DNA from: Flaccisagitta enflata
Taxonomy: Eukaryota; Chaetognatha; Sagittoidea; Aphragmophora
Assembly: GCA_965153355.1 (NCBI GenBank)
Contig: OZ231126.1
Coordinates: forward strand, 43,834,001 to 43,898,000
Length of the DNA: 64,000 nucleotides
Direction of reading: 5' to 3'
Position 1 is the first letter of the stretch; each line of letters opens with the position of its first letter. Both the position numbers and the translations under genes were made by a program. The notes beneath the pieces were generated by a model that saw only the letters and a list, made by a program, of their open reading frames with translations, ran no database searches and was not told where the DNA came from. Positions 48,055 to 58,788 of the stretch are shown here, in pieces.

Positions 48055-48255
48055 CCTGAGAGGCTGGATTAAAAGCCCAAGAGGCTGAATTTGAGGTCCA
48101 TGAGGCTGGATTTGAGGCCTGAGAGGCTGGATTTGAGGCCTGAGAGGCTGGATTTAGGGCCTGAGAGGCTGGATTTGAGGCCTGAGAGGCCAGATTTGAG
48201 GCCCGAGAGGCCAGATTTGAGGCCTGAGAGGCTGGATTTGATTCCGGGGAGGCTT
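48055..48255. repeat. 21-bp minisatellite, array 2
   Basis: About nine units of GAGGCTGGATTTGAGGCCTGA type. The frame reads LRPERLD heptads on one strand and SGLKSGL heptads on the other. Confidence 0.9.
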
Positions 48256-48793
48256 GAGAAGCTTCGGAGGGGGGTACGTAGTAGGGTGACCAAAAGAATG
48301 GTCAAATTCGAATTTCATCTTCCTCGCGGGAGAAACGTGACCATTTCCATCGCAGATGATGACCCTAAAATCTGGTGGTGATAAGATAAAGTTTACTCAT
48401 GACCGCCACTCCCATAGAAAATGCATAGGAAGGATTCTGGTCTTATTCCAGCCCTATGTTTTATAATGGGAAAAGGGGTTGGGTGGCGGTCATGAGTAAA
48501 TTTTATCTGATCATCACCAGATTTTAGAGTCATCATCTGTGGCGGAAATGGACACATTTCTCCCGCGAGGAACACTAAATTCGGATTTGACCATACTTTC
48601 AGTCACCCTAGTATGTAGGGACGGAAGGACGTACGTAATTTTTAGCCCCTGTGTCCTACAGGACATCGGCCCTTTGGGGCCGCTGCCCAAAAAGCTCAAA
48701 AACGCCGAAAAAGTAACAGGTCGCCCAAGGGCAATATGTGGTCAGCGATACCCGTTGCCCTGCTTTGAGTGATTATGAATTGAAGGGGAAGCA

Positions 48794-49432
48794 GGGCAGC
48801 GGCCCCAAAGGGGACGAAGTCCTGTAGAACACAGGGGGACTTTCGTTCGTCCTGCCTGAACAAGTGGATGAGATGCTATAGGGGGCTGACTGAAGGCCTT
48901 CATGAGCCTAGACTGAGGTCCAAGAAGGCTGATGTAAGGCCTGAGAATGCCAATTGGAAGCTTGAGTGGGCTGACTTGAGGCTTGAAAGAGCTGGAATAA
49001 GGTTTGAGAGCAGTAAATTGAGGCTTGGATAGCTAATTTGAGGCCTGAGAGGCCTAATTTGAAGCCTGAGAGGCAGGTATGAGGCCTGAGATTTTGGATT
49101 GGAGGCCTGAGAAGCCTAATTTGAGACTTGAAAGGCCGGTTTTGAAGCCTGAGAGGCTGGATTTGAGGCCTGAGAGGCTGGATTTGAGGCCTGAGAGGCT
49201 GGATTTGAGGCCTGAGAGGCCGGATTTGAGGCCTGAGAGACTGGATTTGAGGCCTGAGAGGCCAGATTTAAGGCCTAAGAGGCAAGATTTGAGGCCTGAG
49301 AGGCCAGATATGAGGCCTGAGGGGCCTGATAGGGGGGGGACGAACGGACGGAAGGACAAACGGACGGATGAACGAACGAACGAAAGTACCCCTGTGTTCT
49401 ACAGGACTTCGTCCCCTTCGGGGCCGCTGCCC
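48794..49432. mobile_element. GGGCAGCGGCCCC element 2, with 21-bp minisatellite
   Basis: Terminal inverted repeats GGGCAGCGGCCCCAAAGGGG, ACGAAGTCCTGTAGAACACA, mirrored at 49389-49432 with one or two changes. It is shorter than element 1 because it lacks the hAT-like insertion and the 48256-48644 segment. Confidence 0.75.
49020..49330. repeat. 21-bp minisatellite, array 3
   Basis: About fourteen units of the same GAGGCTGGATTTGAGGCCTGA type, with units diverging toward the left edge (48880-49060). Confidence 0.9.
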
Positions 49433-49637
49433 AAAAAGGGGACCAACCAACCAACCGACCAACCGACCAACCGACCAACCGACCAACCGACCAACCGACC
49501 AACCGACCAACCGACATAGCGGGGTGTAGAGTCGCGTAGCACGCGACTAAAAATACCGAAATCAGCGAAATGAATGAATGAGATATAGGAGAAATGAATA
49601 TAAATCAGCAACCTCTGTAACTTTGATTATTTATGAG

Positions 49638-49735
49638 CCAGGCCGGATACAAGGCTGCTTAAGTCGCGTGTGACAGGGAAAGGGGGTAGTGATGTGAAAG
49701 GCTACCCAAACATTTGGGCATAAGCGACCCTTTAA
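49638..49735 (+). mobile_element. HLE 5-prime fragment, A type
   Basis: CCAGGCCGGATACAAGGC, AGTCGCGTGTGACAGGG, CATTTGGGCATAAGCGACC. No core or hairpin. Confidence 0.65.
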
Positions 49736-50583
49736 ACGCTGACAGAAGAACTAAAACGCAAGAAAAGTGAGGTGAGCGTGTATTCTGCTAACTAGACGAC
49801 GATTTCCTATTCACCAAACCCACATGGAAACATGTACAAAGGGATTCGAGACAATGAATGTTTCCGTGTTGTACACGCAAACAGATTTGACCCTCCGGAC
49901 CCGCCCTCTGGTCTCCTCCAAATACTCCCTATAGTCCTAAGAATCTGAGAATCGTTCGACGCCATTTGACTTTGATGGCCTTTTTTCTCGTTCGAGCTAA
50001 CGCCTTCTCACAAAAAAAAAAAAAAACTCTTTGACGCCCATCAGCCACCAACGCCGTGTCTTTATTTCCCTAGATGTTGTTGTGTATTGCCTATTCGCAT
50101 CTCTACAAGAAGTTCTATCATTGTGGGTTTTTTTCACATATGACTTTGGGGATGGGAGGGCTGAACTTCGACTTGACGTCTTAGGCTATATTGAGTATAT
50201 TTTAGACCTTCAAGGCCAGAGAGGACTGAAAACAAGCCTGAGAGGGTGTTGATTTAAGGCCGGAGAGGGTCAAACTCGGGCCGCTTCCCAAAAAAATGAA
50301 TTAAACCCTTGTTTCATGTCCATTGTCCAGTGATAAGATCATGATTATCACGAAATGATTGAAAGAGAATCCATCTAAATTTTGATTCAATAGCCTACCT
50401 GGAATTAAGATACAGGTCCTCCCGCATTTCCAACTCTAGGCGATTACTACGGTAAATGAGAGAGTGACCAACGGACCGACCGATGGACCGATGAATCGTC
50501 CAATAGACCGACGGACCGAGGCTGTGAAATACTGAGTTCACGCGTTCGCACTCGTCCCCGCCTTACGTTCCTTGTATATCTAG
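49736..50583. other. No supported gene; decayed minisatellite tail
   Basis: CCTTCAAGGCCAGAGAGGAC and AAGGCCGGAGAGGGTC near 50206-50270, followed by GGGCCGCTTCCC, look like an old fragment of the 21-bp minisatellite element family. A GACCGACGGACCGA tract (50465-50520) is an HLE core fragment. Confidence 0.45.
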
Positions 50584-50734
50584 ATTTGTCGTGTAGTGAA
50601 CGCCATCTTAGCCGCTTTGCCGTTTTGTTTCTCAGAAGTTGTGACCGTATTCGGTCTTTTGACTTCCAACGACGCGGGAAAGGGTTGCCTAATGTTCTCC
50701 GTTCTGTGGTACACGCTGGACAGTCATTGGACAG
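50584..50734 (+). CDS. Protein-like stretch, possible exon fragment
   Basis: One frame reads VNAILAALPFCFSEVV then TVFGLLTSNDAGKGCL and MFSVLWYTLDSHWTEQ, hydrophobic and mixed, and is cut by the HLE copy starting at 50735. TTTGTTTCTCAG (AG at 50634-50635) could be an acceptor giving a shorter exon from 50636. No donor was identified, and an alternative frame (SCDRIRSFDFQRRGKG) is also open. Either a broken coding segment or chance. Confidence 0.2.
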
Positions 50735-50929
50735 AACAAGGCCGGATAAACGGCTACACCCGTCACGTGCGGGTGGGCAGGGGCCTTTTCTGACGTCACT
50801 AGACCATTTGGGCAGGAGCAGTGGGGTCAAAGAATAAAAAATAAAAAAAAAAGTAAAATGTGTCCGACCGACAGACCGACGGACGGATGGCCAAAGCGGG
50901 GTGTAGTGTCGTGCAGCACGCGACTGAAA
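50735..50929 (+). mobile_element. HLE repeat copy, A type, complete
   Basis: AACAAGGCCGGATAAACGGC, signature GTCACGTGC, GGGTGGGCAGGGGCC, CATTTGGGCAGGAGCAGTG, GACCGACAGACCGACGGACG core, AAAGCGGGGTGTAG, hairpin GTCGTGCAGCACGCGAC then TGAAA. One mismatch between signature and last arm. Confidence 0.85.
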
Positions 50930-51015
50930 TAAGATGTCAGTTGTATTTAGATCTTTTTTTTTTTGAAAAGTCACGTAGCTTTCTATAATTCCACGCCTAT
51001 GATTACGGCTGGTCA

Positions 51016-51234
51016 GTGGACACCCGCACGGAACTTCACCCGCAATGTGGCCTGTTTGTGTGTACTGTAACTGTAGTTATATTGAGTTGGACAACATTAC
51101 TTTATAACAAAAAATCTAGAAAAAGAACTAGAGCCTTGGGAGCTCTTACTGGTGTTTCATCCGGACCCCTCACAGCTATCCTTAGAATTATCAAAATCCG
51201 CTTCAAACCCTACCACAAATACAAATCCATATAA
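51016..51234 (+). CDS. Unassigned 72-codon frame with one hydrophobic segment
   Basis: The frame begins at a non-ATG codon in this reading and has LFVCTVTVVILSWTTLLY as a possible membrane segment, then a basic NKKSRKR and a C-terminus IIKIRFKPYHKYKSI with TAA. A weak acceptor GGCTGGTCAG lies at about 51008-51017. It could be a C-terminal exon; nothing else supports it. Confidence 0.2.
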   Translation: MDTRTELHPQCGLFVCTVTVVILSWTTLLYNKKSRKRTRALGALTGVSSGPLTAILRIIKIRFKPYHKYKSI

Positions 51235-51388
51235 GGCACACGCTTCACAAACCAAAAGACATGCGCTTGCAGAATTGCCACCCGTTATCATCGTTTCGAA
51301 CTCGTATTGAAGAAAATCGCCATTAACCTAATCATCACCGATAAATTAAGCGACCATCAAGTAAAACAGCCGCGAACAAGAGTCTGTA

Positions 51389-51633
51389 CTATCGTAACAT
51401 TTGCTTGCGCGCTTGGCCATCAAAACGGCCTCCCATATTACCCAACGACCCCTTTTTCGCCTTGACCCAGTAAATCTTCTTCGTCGGATATAAGACGGAT
51501 ATCGATGAAGCTACAGAAGGCGAAGGGTCGTTTTGTTCATCTAGCATCCGAACCATCATCATGACCATCAACTCCTCCATTGCAACAAACGTAATAAGCG
51601 GTGTGATGATCTTGGCCATCTCCCTCGCTTTCT
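51389..51633 (-). CDS. Candidate terminal exon, minus strand, product unknown
   Basis: On the minus strand, CACGTCATTGGTCAG precedes an open frame: KAREMAKIITPLITFVAM, then EELMVMMMVRMLDEQNDPSP, SVASSISVLYPTKKIYWV and a Gly/basic end GSLGNMGGRFDGQARK-QMLR with TAG at 51389-51391. Composition is balanced and the frame is distinct from the adjacent GTT/CAA microsatellite frames. The acceptor is not pyrimidine-rich because the upstream sequence is (CAA)n on this strand. A start at the internal ATG 51619 is also possible. Family unknown. Confidence 0.35.
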
Positions 51634-51652
51634 CTGACCAATGACGTGCAAG

Positions 51653-51790
<138 letters not shown>

Positions 51791-51924
51791 CTGTTGTTAA
51801 TTGACAATGTTTCACGACTGATGAAAGGCAGCTCAACAAGCGGAAAAGGCCTTTGGGATTTGGACGTGGATGATAATTAGCGAAAGATGGAAGGGATAAA
51901 GGGAGGGAGGAGAGTTGAAAGAAG

Positions 51925-52185
51925 AAGACGAAGATGAAGAGGAAGAAGAAGAAGAAGAAGAAGAAGAAGAAGAAGAAGAAGAAGAAGAAGAAGAAGAAGA
52001 AGAAGAAGAAAAAGAAGAAGAAGAAGAAGAAGAAGAAGTAGAAGAAAAAGAAAAAGAAAAAGAAAAAGAAAAAGAAAAAGAAAAAGAAAAAGAAAAAGAA
52101 AAAGAACAAGAACAAGAACAAGAACAAGAACAAGAGAAAGGAGAAAAAGAACAAGATGAAGAAGGAAAAGAACAAGAATAAAAAG
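51925..52185. repeat. Purine tract: (GAA)n, (AAAAAG)n, (AACAAG)n
   Basis: Same order of repeat types as 42156-42379: GAA, then AAAAAG, then AACAAG. Confidence 0.95.
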
Positions 52186-52414
52186 AACAAGTGCCGCGGG
52201 GTCACAATATCATTGCGAACGGGTGCACAGGGGCATCAAACGCTGATCCACACCCCAACTCCCACCCCAAACACAAACATACACAAAAGGTATCCATAAT
52301 GCTTGTTTTTTTACTTTTTGACTCAATCATTACCGACAGACTCACGGACTAACGGACCGATGGACGGACAAACGGAAAAAGCCTCTTATAGAGTTGCGTG
52401 TCCGCAACTGAAAA
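52186..52414 (+). mobile_element. HLE repeat copy, B2 subtype, complete
   Basis: AACAAGTGCCGCGGGGTCAC, AATATCATTGCGAACGGGTG, C-rich interior, CGGACCGATGGACGGAC core, AAAGCCTCTTATAGAG, hairpin GTTGCGTGTCCGCAAC then TGAAAA. The AACAAG repeat runs straight into the AACAAG start of the element. Confidence 0.8.
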
Positions 52415-52444
52415 GACGAAGATAAAAAAGAAAAAGAAACAGAA

Positions 52445-52539
52445 AACAAAAACGAAAACGAAAAACGAAAAACGAAAAACGAAAAACGAAAAACGAAAAA
52501 CGAAAAACGAAAAACGAAAAACGAAAAATGAAAAATGAA

Positions 52540-52598
<59 letters not shown>

Positions 52599-52600
52599 CG
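52445..52600. repeat. (CGAAAAA)n to (TGAAAAA)n heptamer array
   Basis: Ten CGAAAAA units then six TGAAAAA units then CGAAAA hexamers. The C to T change occurs once along the array, at about 52526. Confidence 0.9.
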
Positions 52601-52698
52601 AGGTGGGCAGGCGCGGAATAGCGGAAAAAATACTCACATTTTGTTTGGAATACCGACCGACACAGTAAGCCCTAGAGTCGCGAGTCCGTGACTGAAAA
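52600..52698 (+). mobile_element. HLE fragment, B type 3-prime part
   Basis: GAGGTGGGCAGGCGCGGAAT, ACCGACCGACACAG, CCCTAGAG and hairpin GTCGCGAGTCCGTGAC then TGAAAA. Confidence 0.65.
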
Positions 52699-52936
52699 GA
52701 AAAAGAAGAAAAAGGAGAAAAAGTAAAAGATAAAGCCGACCGACCGATAAAATGGACAAAAGGTTCGCATTTACGAGATAAAAAAGGCAACGAAGATGAA
52801 TCTTGGTCTTTTACATGAAAATGCTTTTGTGTATAAAATCTTTTTTTACTGTATCATCATTCCATCGATGGCTTTTATTGTTTGTATTTCCTTTAACGTT
52901 ATTTGCCTTTTGCCCATATAAGGCAAAGTGCCTTTT

Positions 52937-52938
<2 letters not shown>

Positions 52939-53017
<79 letters not shown>
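52939..53017. repeat. (GA)n microsatellite
   Basis: About 79 bp GA followed by GAGACAGAGA-type degenerate repeats to 53150. Confidence 0.95.
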
Positions 53018-53018
<1 letters not shown>

Positions 53019-53399
53019 AACAGAGAGACAGAAACAGAGACTGAGACAGAGAGACAGAGAGAAACAGAGAGAGACAGACACACTCACACAGAGACAGAGA
53101 CACAGGGAGAGACAGAGAGAGACAGAGACAGAAAGTGCAAGACAGACAGATAGAAATAGAAAGACGAACTATCAGCCAGACAGACTGAAAATCATAAATA
53201 AGCTTTCTAACCATGGAAGGATGTTGACGGCAATTATTTTCTCCTTTGAAAATCATGACTTTTTGATTTGAAAATCTTGGTTCTGAATTGCCTTGAATCG
53301 TCATGATCTTTTTCTTTTCCTTTCTTTTATCGTTTGTCTTTGCTCCTCTTGATCTTTATTTTCCTCATCTTCTTTAATTTCTTCCTTTTTCTCTTCCAT

Positions 53400-53686
53400 C
53401 TTTTTTCCCTCTCTTCTTCATCTTATTCTGTTTCTTACTCTTCTTTTTCTTCTTCTTCTCCTTTTCCTTCCTTCTCTTTTTCCTCTTCTTCTCCTCCTTC
53501 TTCTCCTTATCCTCCTTCTTCCGCTTATCCTCCTTGTTCTTCTTCTTCTCCTTCCTTTTCTTTTTCTTCTTCTTCTTCTTCTTCTTCTTCTTCTTCTTCT
53601 TCTTCTTCTTCTTCTTCTTCTTCTTCTTCTTTTTCTTCTTCTTCTTCTTTTTCTTCTTCTTCTTCTTTTTCTTTTTCTTCTTCTTT

Positions 53687-53720
<34 letters not shown>

Positions 53721-53735
53721 TCTTTTTCTAGATCT
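53400..53735. repeat. (TTC)n/(TCC)n pyrimidine tract
   Basis: Irregular TTC/TCC at 53420-53560, nearly pure TTC from 53562 to 53629, then TTC with TTTTTC interruptions. Confidence 0.95.
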
Positions 53736-53789
53736 TGATCTTCTTTTTCTTGTTCTTCTTGCTCTTTTTCTTTCATTCGTTCTACTATA

Positions 53790-54680
53790 CAGTCTATGGA
53801 CATTTCGATATTTGTAGATATGTCAGCAGTTTGGCATACAGGGTGATCAATCTCAAAGTGGGAAAAGTATTAAGCTTTCATTCCTATATGCATCAAGTCT
53901 GTGGTCTGAGATCAATTTTCTTTCATAGTACTATGTTTGACGTTTTTTGTGTTAAAATTTCATTGGTTTAGCTAGAATAGTTTGACCACAAGATCAATTT
54001 GAAGTAAAACAATGATTTACAGTTTTACCTGAAAATCTAGTGAGAATTTCAAAGCAGATTTTCTCAAAATTCCTCTTATCTCTCAATGACTTGAGCTACA
54101 GTTGCCTGATTGGTCTCAAATCAAAGATATTTGCATAATCTTTCATTTGAAACCAATTTGAAGTCTATAGCTCAAGTTTATTAGAGATGAAAGCAATTAA
54201 ATAGAAATCCGTTTAGAAAATCTAACAAGATTTTAAGCTAAAACTGTAAATGATTGTTTTACTTCAAATTAATGTTGTGGTCAAACTATTCAAGCTAAAC
54301 CAATAAAATTTTAACATAAAAAACGTCAAACATAGTACTATAAAAGATAATTGATCTCAGACCATAGACATGATGCATACAGGAATGTAAGCTTAATACT
54401 TTTCCCACTTTGAGATTGATCACCCGGTATCTTAATCCCTTGAGATCACTCATTCTGGGATATTTCAACCTGTTGAGATCTCTCATTCTGGCACATTTCA
54501 ACGCGTTGAGATCTCTCATTCTACTGAGATAAATCTTGGACATGAGAGATCTCAACATGTTGAAATGTGCTAGAATGAGAGATCTCAACGGGTTGAAATA
54601 TCCCAGAATGAGTGATCTCAAGGCGTTGAGATATGCCAAACTGCTGACATATCTACAAATATCGAAATGTCCACTGACTG
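53790..54680. mobile_element. Tc1/mariner-like palindromic MITE at TA
   Basis: Ends CAGTCTATGGACATTTCGAT and, reversed, CAGTCAGTGGACATTTCGAT; TA on both sides (53788-53789, 54681-54682). The inverted arms extend for most of the element (e.g. CAATCTCAAAGTGGGAAAAG, and its complement near 54398-54420). The right arm holds an extra 200-bp palindrome at 54430-54635. Confidence 0.85.
54430..54635. repeat. Palindrome of 33-bp repeats inside the right arm
   Basis: Three direct units of TTGAGATCTCTCATTCTGGC type are followed by about three inverted units (GAATGAGAGATCTCAAC). The left arm of the host element lacks this segment. Confidence 0.8.
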
Positions 54681-54780
54681 TATATTTTTCTCAATTTTCC
54701 TTTCTTTCCCCTCTTTTGTTTCCGTCGCTTAAAGCTAAAACATCCTCAGACATTTCTTCCGCTTTTGTGATAACTCCAAC

Positions 54781-54824
54781 TTCCGCTTCCGCTTCCGCTT
54801 CCGCTTCCGCTTCCGCTTCCGCTT
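54781..54824. repeat. (TTCCGC)n hexanucleotide repeat
   Basis: Seven perfect units. Confidence 0.95.
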
Positions 54825-55057
54825 TTCACGTGGGCTTTTGTCTCTCATAATGAGACTGTAAGAGACCATTTCCTCATTGCCTATGTCACTATTTCCAAAC
54901 ATGCTCAAACCGGTTGATTTTACCGTTTCTACGCCCGCCATACATTCATTCCTCTTATCTATCTTTCAATTTGTGATATATTCTAATTTTTCGCCCATTG
55001 GCAATACGTGGTCAACTATACCCTTTGCTTTCGATGATTGTGAATTTCAGTGAGGAG

Positions 55058-55157
<100 letters not shown>

Positions 55158-55244
55158 CTTCCATTCCGTTCCGCGGAAGCTCATGAGATTGTTAATAACC
55201 TCGATGGCACTTTAATTCTCCGCCTCTTTTGAGAAGTTGACGCC

Positions 55245-55672
55245 CTCGAGTGTCACCTCACTATTTCTTTGTCTCTGTCTCTGTCTCTCTGGTCTCACCT
55301 CACTATTTCTTTGTCTCTGTCTCTGAATCTGTCTCTCTATTGTAACCTCACTTTTTCTTTGTCTCTGTTTCTGTCTCTCTAGTGTCACCTCACTATTTCT
55401 TTTTCTTTGTCTCTGTCTCTCTAGTGTCACCTGACTATTTCTTTGTCTCTGTTTTTGTCACCGTCTCTCTATTGTCATCTCACTATTTCTTTGTCTCTGT
55501 CTCTCTAGTGTCACCTCACTATTTCTCTGTCTCTGTTTCCATCACTGTCTCTCCAGTGTCACCTAACTGTTTCTCTGTCTCTGTTTCTGTCTCTGTCTCT
55601 CTTTTGTCACCTCACTATTTCTTTGTCTCTATCTTTCTCTCTCTATTGTCACCTCATTATTTCTTTGTCTCA

Positions 55673-55753
<81 letters not shown>

Positions 55754-56170
55754 CACCTCACTATTTCTTCGTCTCTCTTTCTGTCTCTCTCTCTCTAGTG
55801 TCACCTCACTACTTCTCTATCTCTGTCTCTGTTGCTGCCTCTCGAGTGTCACCTCACTATTTCTTTGTATCTGTCTCTGTCTCTGTCTCTCTACTGTAAA
55901 CTCACCTATTCTCTGTCTCTGTCTCTGTCTCTCTAGTGTCATCTCACTATTTCTCTGTCTCTGTCTTCAAATGCCACCTCCGCATTTCTCTGTCTCTGTC
56001 TTCGTCTCTGTTTCTGTCTCTGTCTCCCTCTCTATAGTGTCAGCTCCTTATTTCTCTATCTCTGTCTGTCTGTCTGTCTGTTGCTGTCTCTCGAGTGTAA
56101 CCTCACCATTTATATGTCCCTGTCTCTTTCTCTCAGGCTCTCCCTATCCCTTTGTCGCTCTGTCGCTCTG
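55245..56170. repeat. GTGTCACCTCACTATTTCT minisatellite
   Basis: About eighteen units built on GTGTCACCTCACTATTTCT followed by a variable TTTGTCTCTGTCTCTGTC spacer, roughly 45-65 bp each. A 75-bp (CT)n run (55673-55750) interrupts. The long Ser/Leu/Val frame is an artefact of this array. Confidence 0.85.
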
Positions 56171-56409
56171 TCTCTCCGTACTCTGTCTCTGTCTCAGCAT
56201 CTGCCTCTACGTCTATCTCAGACTCTTTTTCAGAGCTCTTCCTCTTCTCCTCCATCTGCCCCCCCCCCTTTCCGGGCTACCTTTGATAGCTTTGAGCTCA
56301 AATCCAAGTAATGAGGTCCACATTTTAGCCAAAATCCTAATCTTAAGGCTTAAGTTCTAGTGTCATGAGGAACCGCCGCACTGATCAGTTAATGCTTTTG
56401 TACTTGTTC

Positions 56410-56438
56410 CTCTCTCTCTCTCTGTCTGTCTCTCTGCC

Positions 56439-56521
<83 letters not shown>

Positions 56522-56530
56522 TTCTCTCTC
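56410..56530. repeat. (TCTG)n and (CT)n microsatellites
   Basis: TCTG 56438-56475, then CT with CTTT interruptions. Confidence 0.95.
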
Positions 56531-58538
56531 CATGTGTCACCCAACCCCGGCGTTTCCTCTAATTATAATTCCATTTCTTTATTCCCGAATGACATCGCAA
56601 TTTTACGGCGGAGTAAATAAAAGAGGAGCGCATTTTAAAGAAATCATTTTTTTTCTTTCTCCTTCCTTTGTACCAAAGCTTTTTGTAATAAAACGCATCG
56701 TCGCCCAAAGGAAGTTCATTTAGGAGGAATTCTCCACCACTCTACAGAAGTAATCGAATACAGTAGTAATAGGACGCTAGTTTCGTAATTCTACTTTATC
56801 GACACCCCCCCCCCCCATCTGAATCTCCATCATCATTCCATCACTTCGGTCGTGGTAAAGTGATGGAATGATGCTGAATCGGCACCTCCACCTTTCTCAA
56901 CTTTAGTTTCTCTTCCACCTTCCGCCGTCTCTGCCACGCTTCCTTCCACTTTAGGGTTTAATCAGTTTTTTGGACATCACGCGTGAAGGAGAATTACAAC
57001 ATTGTGAAAAGTCTCTGTTGCCCCACACTTGAAGTGGAGTTTGATGATGAGGTTCAAAAGCAGCCTTTTAAGTCACGCCTTAACCTCACATCAAGACTTA
57101 AGTCAATAGGACACACTCGGGTGTGTCAATATGCAAAAGGTTTTTTGATCAGATGATCATCATCATCAGGGAGCGTTGAGACATGAATTCTAAGACACCG
57201 TTTTTCTTTTTTCAAATTTCATTCATCTTTCATTTTTTTCTAAATCCCTATTTAGTCCCTAATTTGTATACTGTAGTGAAGCTGGTTTTGCACCTGGATT
57301 ATTGATGATAAAGAGAAAAATCAAAACTCATTGGTTTTCTTATTCCTCATACTGTAAAAAATTAGTGAAATTACTCTGCTTTTATATAAGTTGACTTTGT
57401 AATAAAAAAAATATAACTTTCAAAATGATATCTTAGTTTTATTTTCAACAAAACTGGGTTCAATCGCTGAAAGTACATATATTTTTGGCAATCTTTACAT
57501 GCGCTAAAAAAAACGGAAGATGACTGAAATTGAAAAAAATAAAAATGGAAAGTGTCTTGTAATTAGTGACTATATACTCACTGATGATGATGAGCTGATC
57601 AGAAGCCCTTTTGCGTATTAAAACACCTGAAGGACACACATTCCATCTGTAATCTTCTCGTTTTCATTTCCTCCATTTAGGTGATGCTAAGTAATGTTTC
57701 AAAATGTCATGTTCCAATTTTGTTTTATTATCTGTCATATCAAGTTATGAATATCTTTCATGTTGAAAGCCAAACGCTTTACATGAACGGGAGTTAACAT
57801 GACAGTGGTCGTTGTAGTTTTCTATTTATTATTCTATCGGTTCGAATCTTGAGAGCATTAACCTTTGAGAATTGAGAAACCAATTGAAATCCATGGGCTT
57901 GTAATAAGCTTTTTTGCTGTGATATTTGCGTCTACCTTAACGTAGAATAGGTAGGCATTTGGCGTTGACAAGGTTTTGCAGTGGTAAGCATGGGGGATAT
58001 TTTTAATGTTTTTGATCTTACTCGATTACAATCCGACTCCTTTGGTGGTCAAGTAGATTTTTTTTCTGTTTGTTTATTCTTTCATGTAAAGACACATGAA
58101 TATCGTTGCTTATTTTGACTTAACTTATTGTCATGTGGGTGCATCGGTCAATGATCTGTATTGGGCTTTGTAATGCCTATGTCTTGCAATTTTTAAACAA
58201 CCAAATAATCTGCTGAGTTCTATGCTTTTTGCCCAATGTTTTATATTTTACATTGAATATAAAACCAATCATCTTATTTAACCAATCCAGTAGAAATTCA
58301 TGAGCAAAATATAAAAAAATTTCGAGCTGGTGGAAAAATTCGCGCAAATGTAAATATCTCTGTTTCGACTCGTTGGTCGTTAGATCTTGTCTCTATAATC
58401 TGTTAAACAGATGATAGCGTGTGTTCAATGATTACCAACATATTGAACGACAGTGCATTGCGTTTAAAACAGAGCTACCACTGACTTGAAGGCAGGCTTA
58501 GACGGAGGAAAAGACAGAGAGGATGAGTGAGAGAAGCT
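56531..58538. other. AT-rich, no gene seen; one inverted repeat
   Basis: 57110-57180 (CGGGTGTGTCAATATGCAAA, GATCATCATCATCAG) is an inverted relative of 57578-57640 (complement of CAGGTGTTTTAATACGCAAA), outlining an old element of about 530 bp. A CTTCGGTCG/GATGGAATGAT phrase pairs with its inverse at 56828-56875. The remainder holds nothing recognised. Confidence 0.5.
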
Positions 58539-58788
58539 AACAAGTGACGCGGGATCACAAAATCGTTGCGGACGGGTGGGCAGGGGCATACAATCCCCAT
58601 CCATACCCTCCTCCATCCCATGCTCACTGACACACACAGACAATCATATGTGCAGCATCATAAATGCGCATTTTCACACTTTTCTACTCGGTGATCACAG
58701 ATGGACCAATGGATGGACAGACGGACCGACGGACAGATGGTCGGACGGACAAAGACTCTTATAGAGGGGCGTGTCTGCGACTAAAAAA
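58539..58788 (+). mobile_element. HLE repeat copy, B2 subtype, complete
   Basis: AACAAGTGACGCGGGATCAC, signature GTTGCGGACGGGTGGGCAGG, interior with CACACACAGAC, GGACGGACCGACGG core, AAAGACTCTTATAGAG, terminal GGGGCGTGTCTGCGAC then TAAAAA. Two transition-type mismatches in the last arm. Confidence 0.8.

Larger units (their letters stand above)
47349..48688. mobile_element. GGGCAGCGGCCCC element 1, with 21-bp minisatellite
   Basis: Terminal inverted repeats of about 42 bp: GGGCAGCGGCCCCAAAGGGC, CGATGTCCTGTAGGACAC, present in reverse at 48645-48688. An upstream phrase GTGGTCAGCGATACCC... is shared with element 2 (47290 and 48741), with 26048-26066 and with 55009-55020, so the true unit may extend further left. 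No target duplication was defined. Confidence 0.7.
47168..49553 (+). mobile_element. HLE repeat copy, A type, split by nested elements
   Basis: The 5-prime module (AACAAGGCCGGATACACGGC, signature GTCGCGTGC, GGGTGGGCAGGAGCAG twice) is at 47168-47265. The 3-prime module ((CCAACCGA)n core 49441-49515, AGCGGGGTGTAGAG, hairpin GTCGCGTAGCACGCGAC, TAAAAA) is at 49433-49553. Signature and last arm still pair perfectly across 2.3 kb. Two GGGCAGCGGCCCC elements fill the interval. Confidence 0.75.

Noticed and set aside
48069-48381. Heptad-repeat proteins LRPERLD / SGLKSGL
   Set aside because: A 21-bp minisatellite keeps frames open on both strands; no start, splice or promoter support. Retained only as a repeat.
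49020-49515. CRISPR-like look of regularly spaced repeats
   Set aside because: Units are directly contiguous 21-bp or 8-bp tandem repeats without distinct spacers, in a eukaryotic context.
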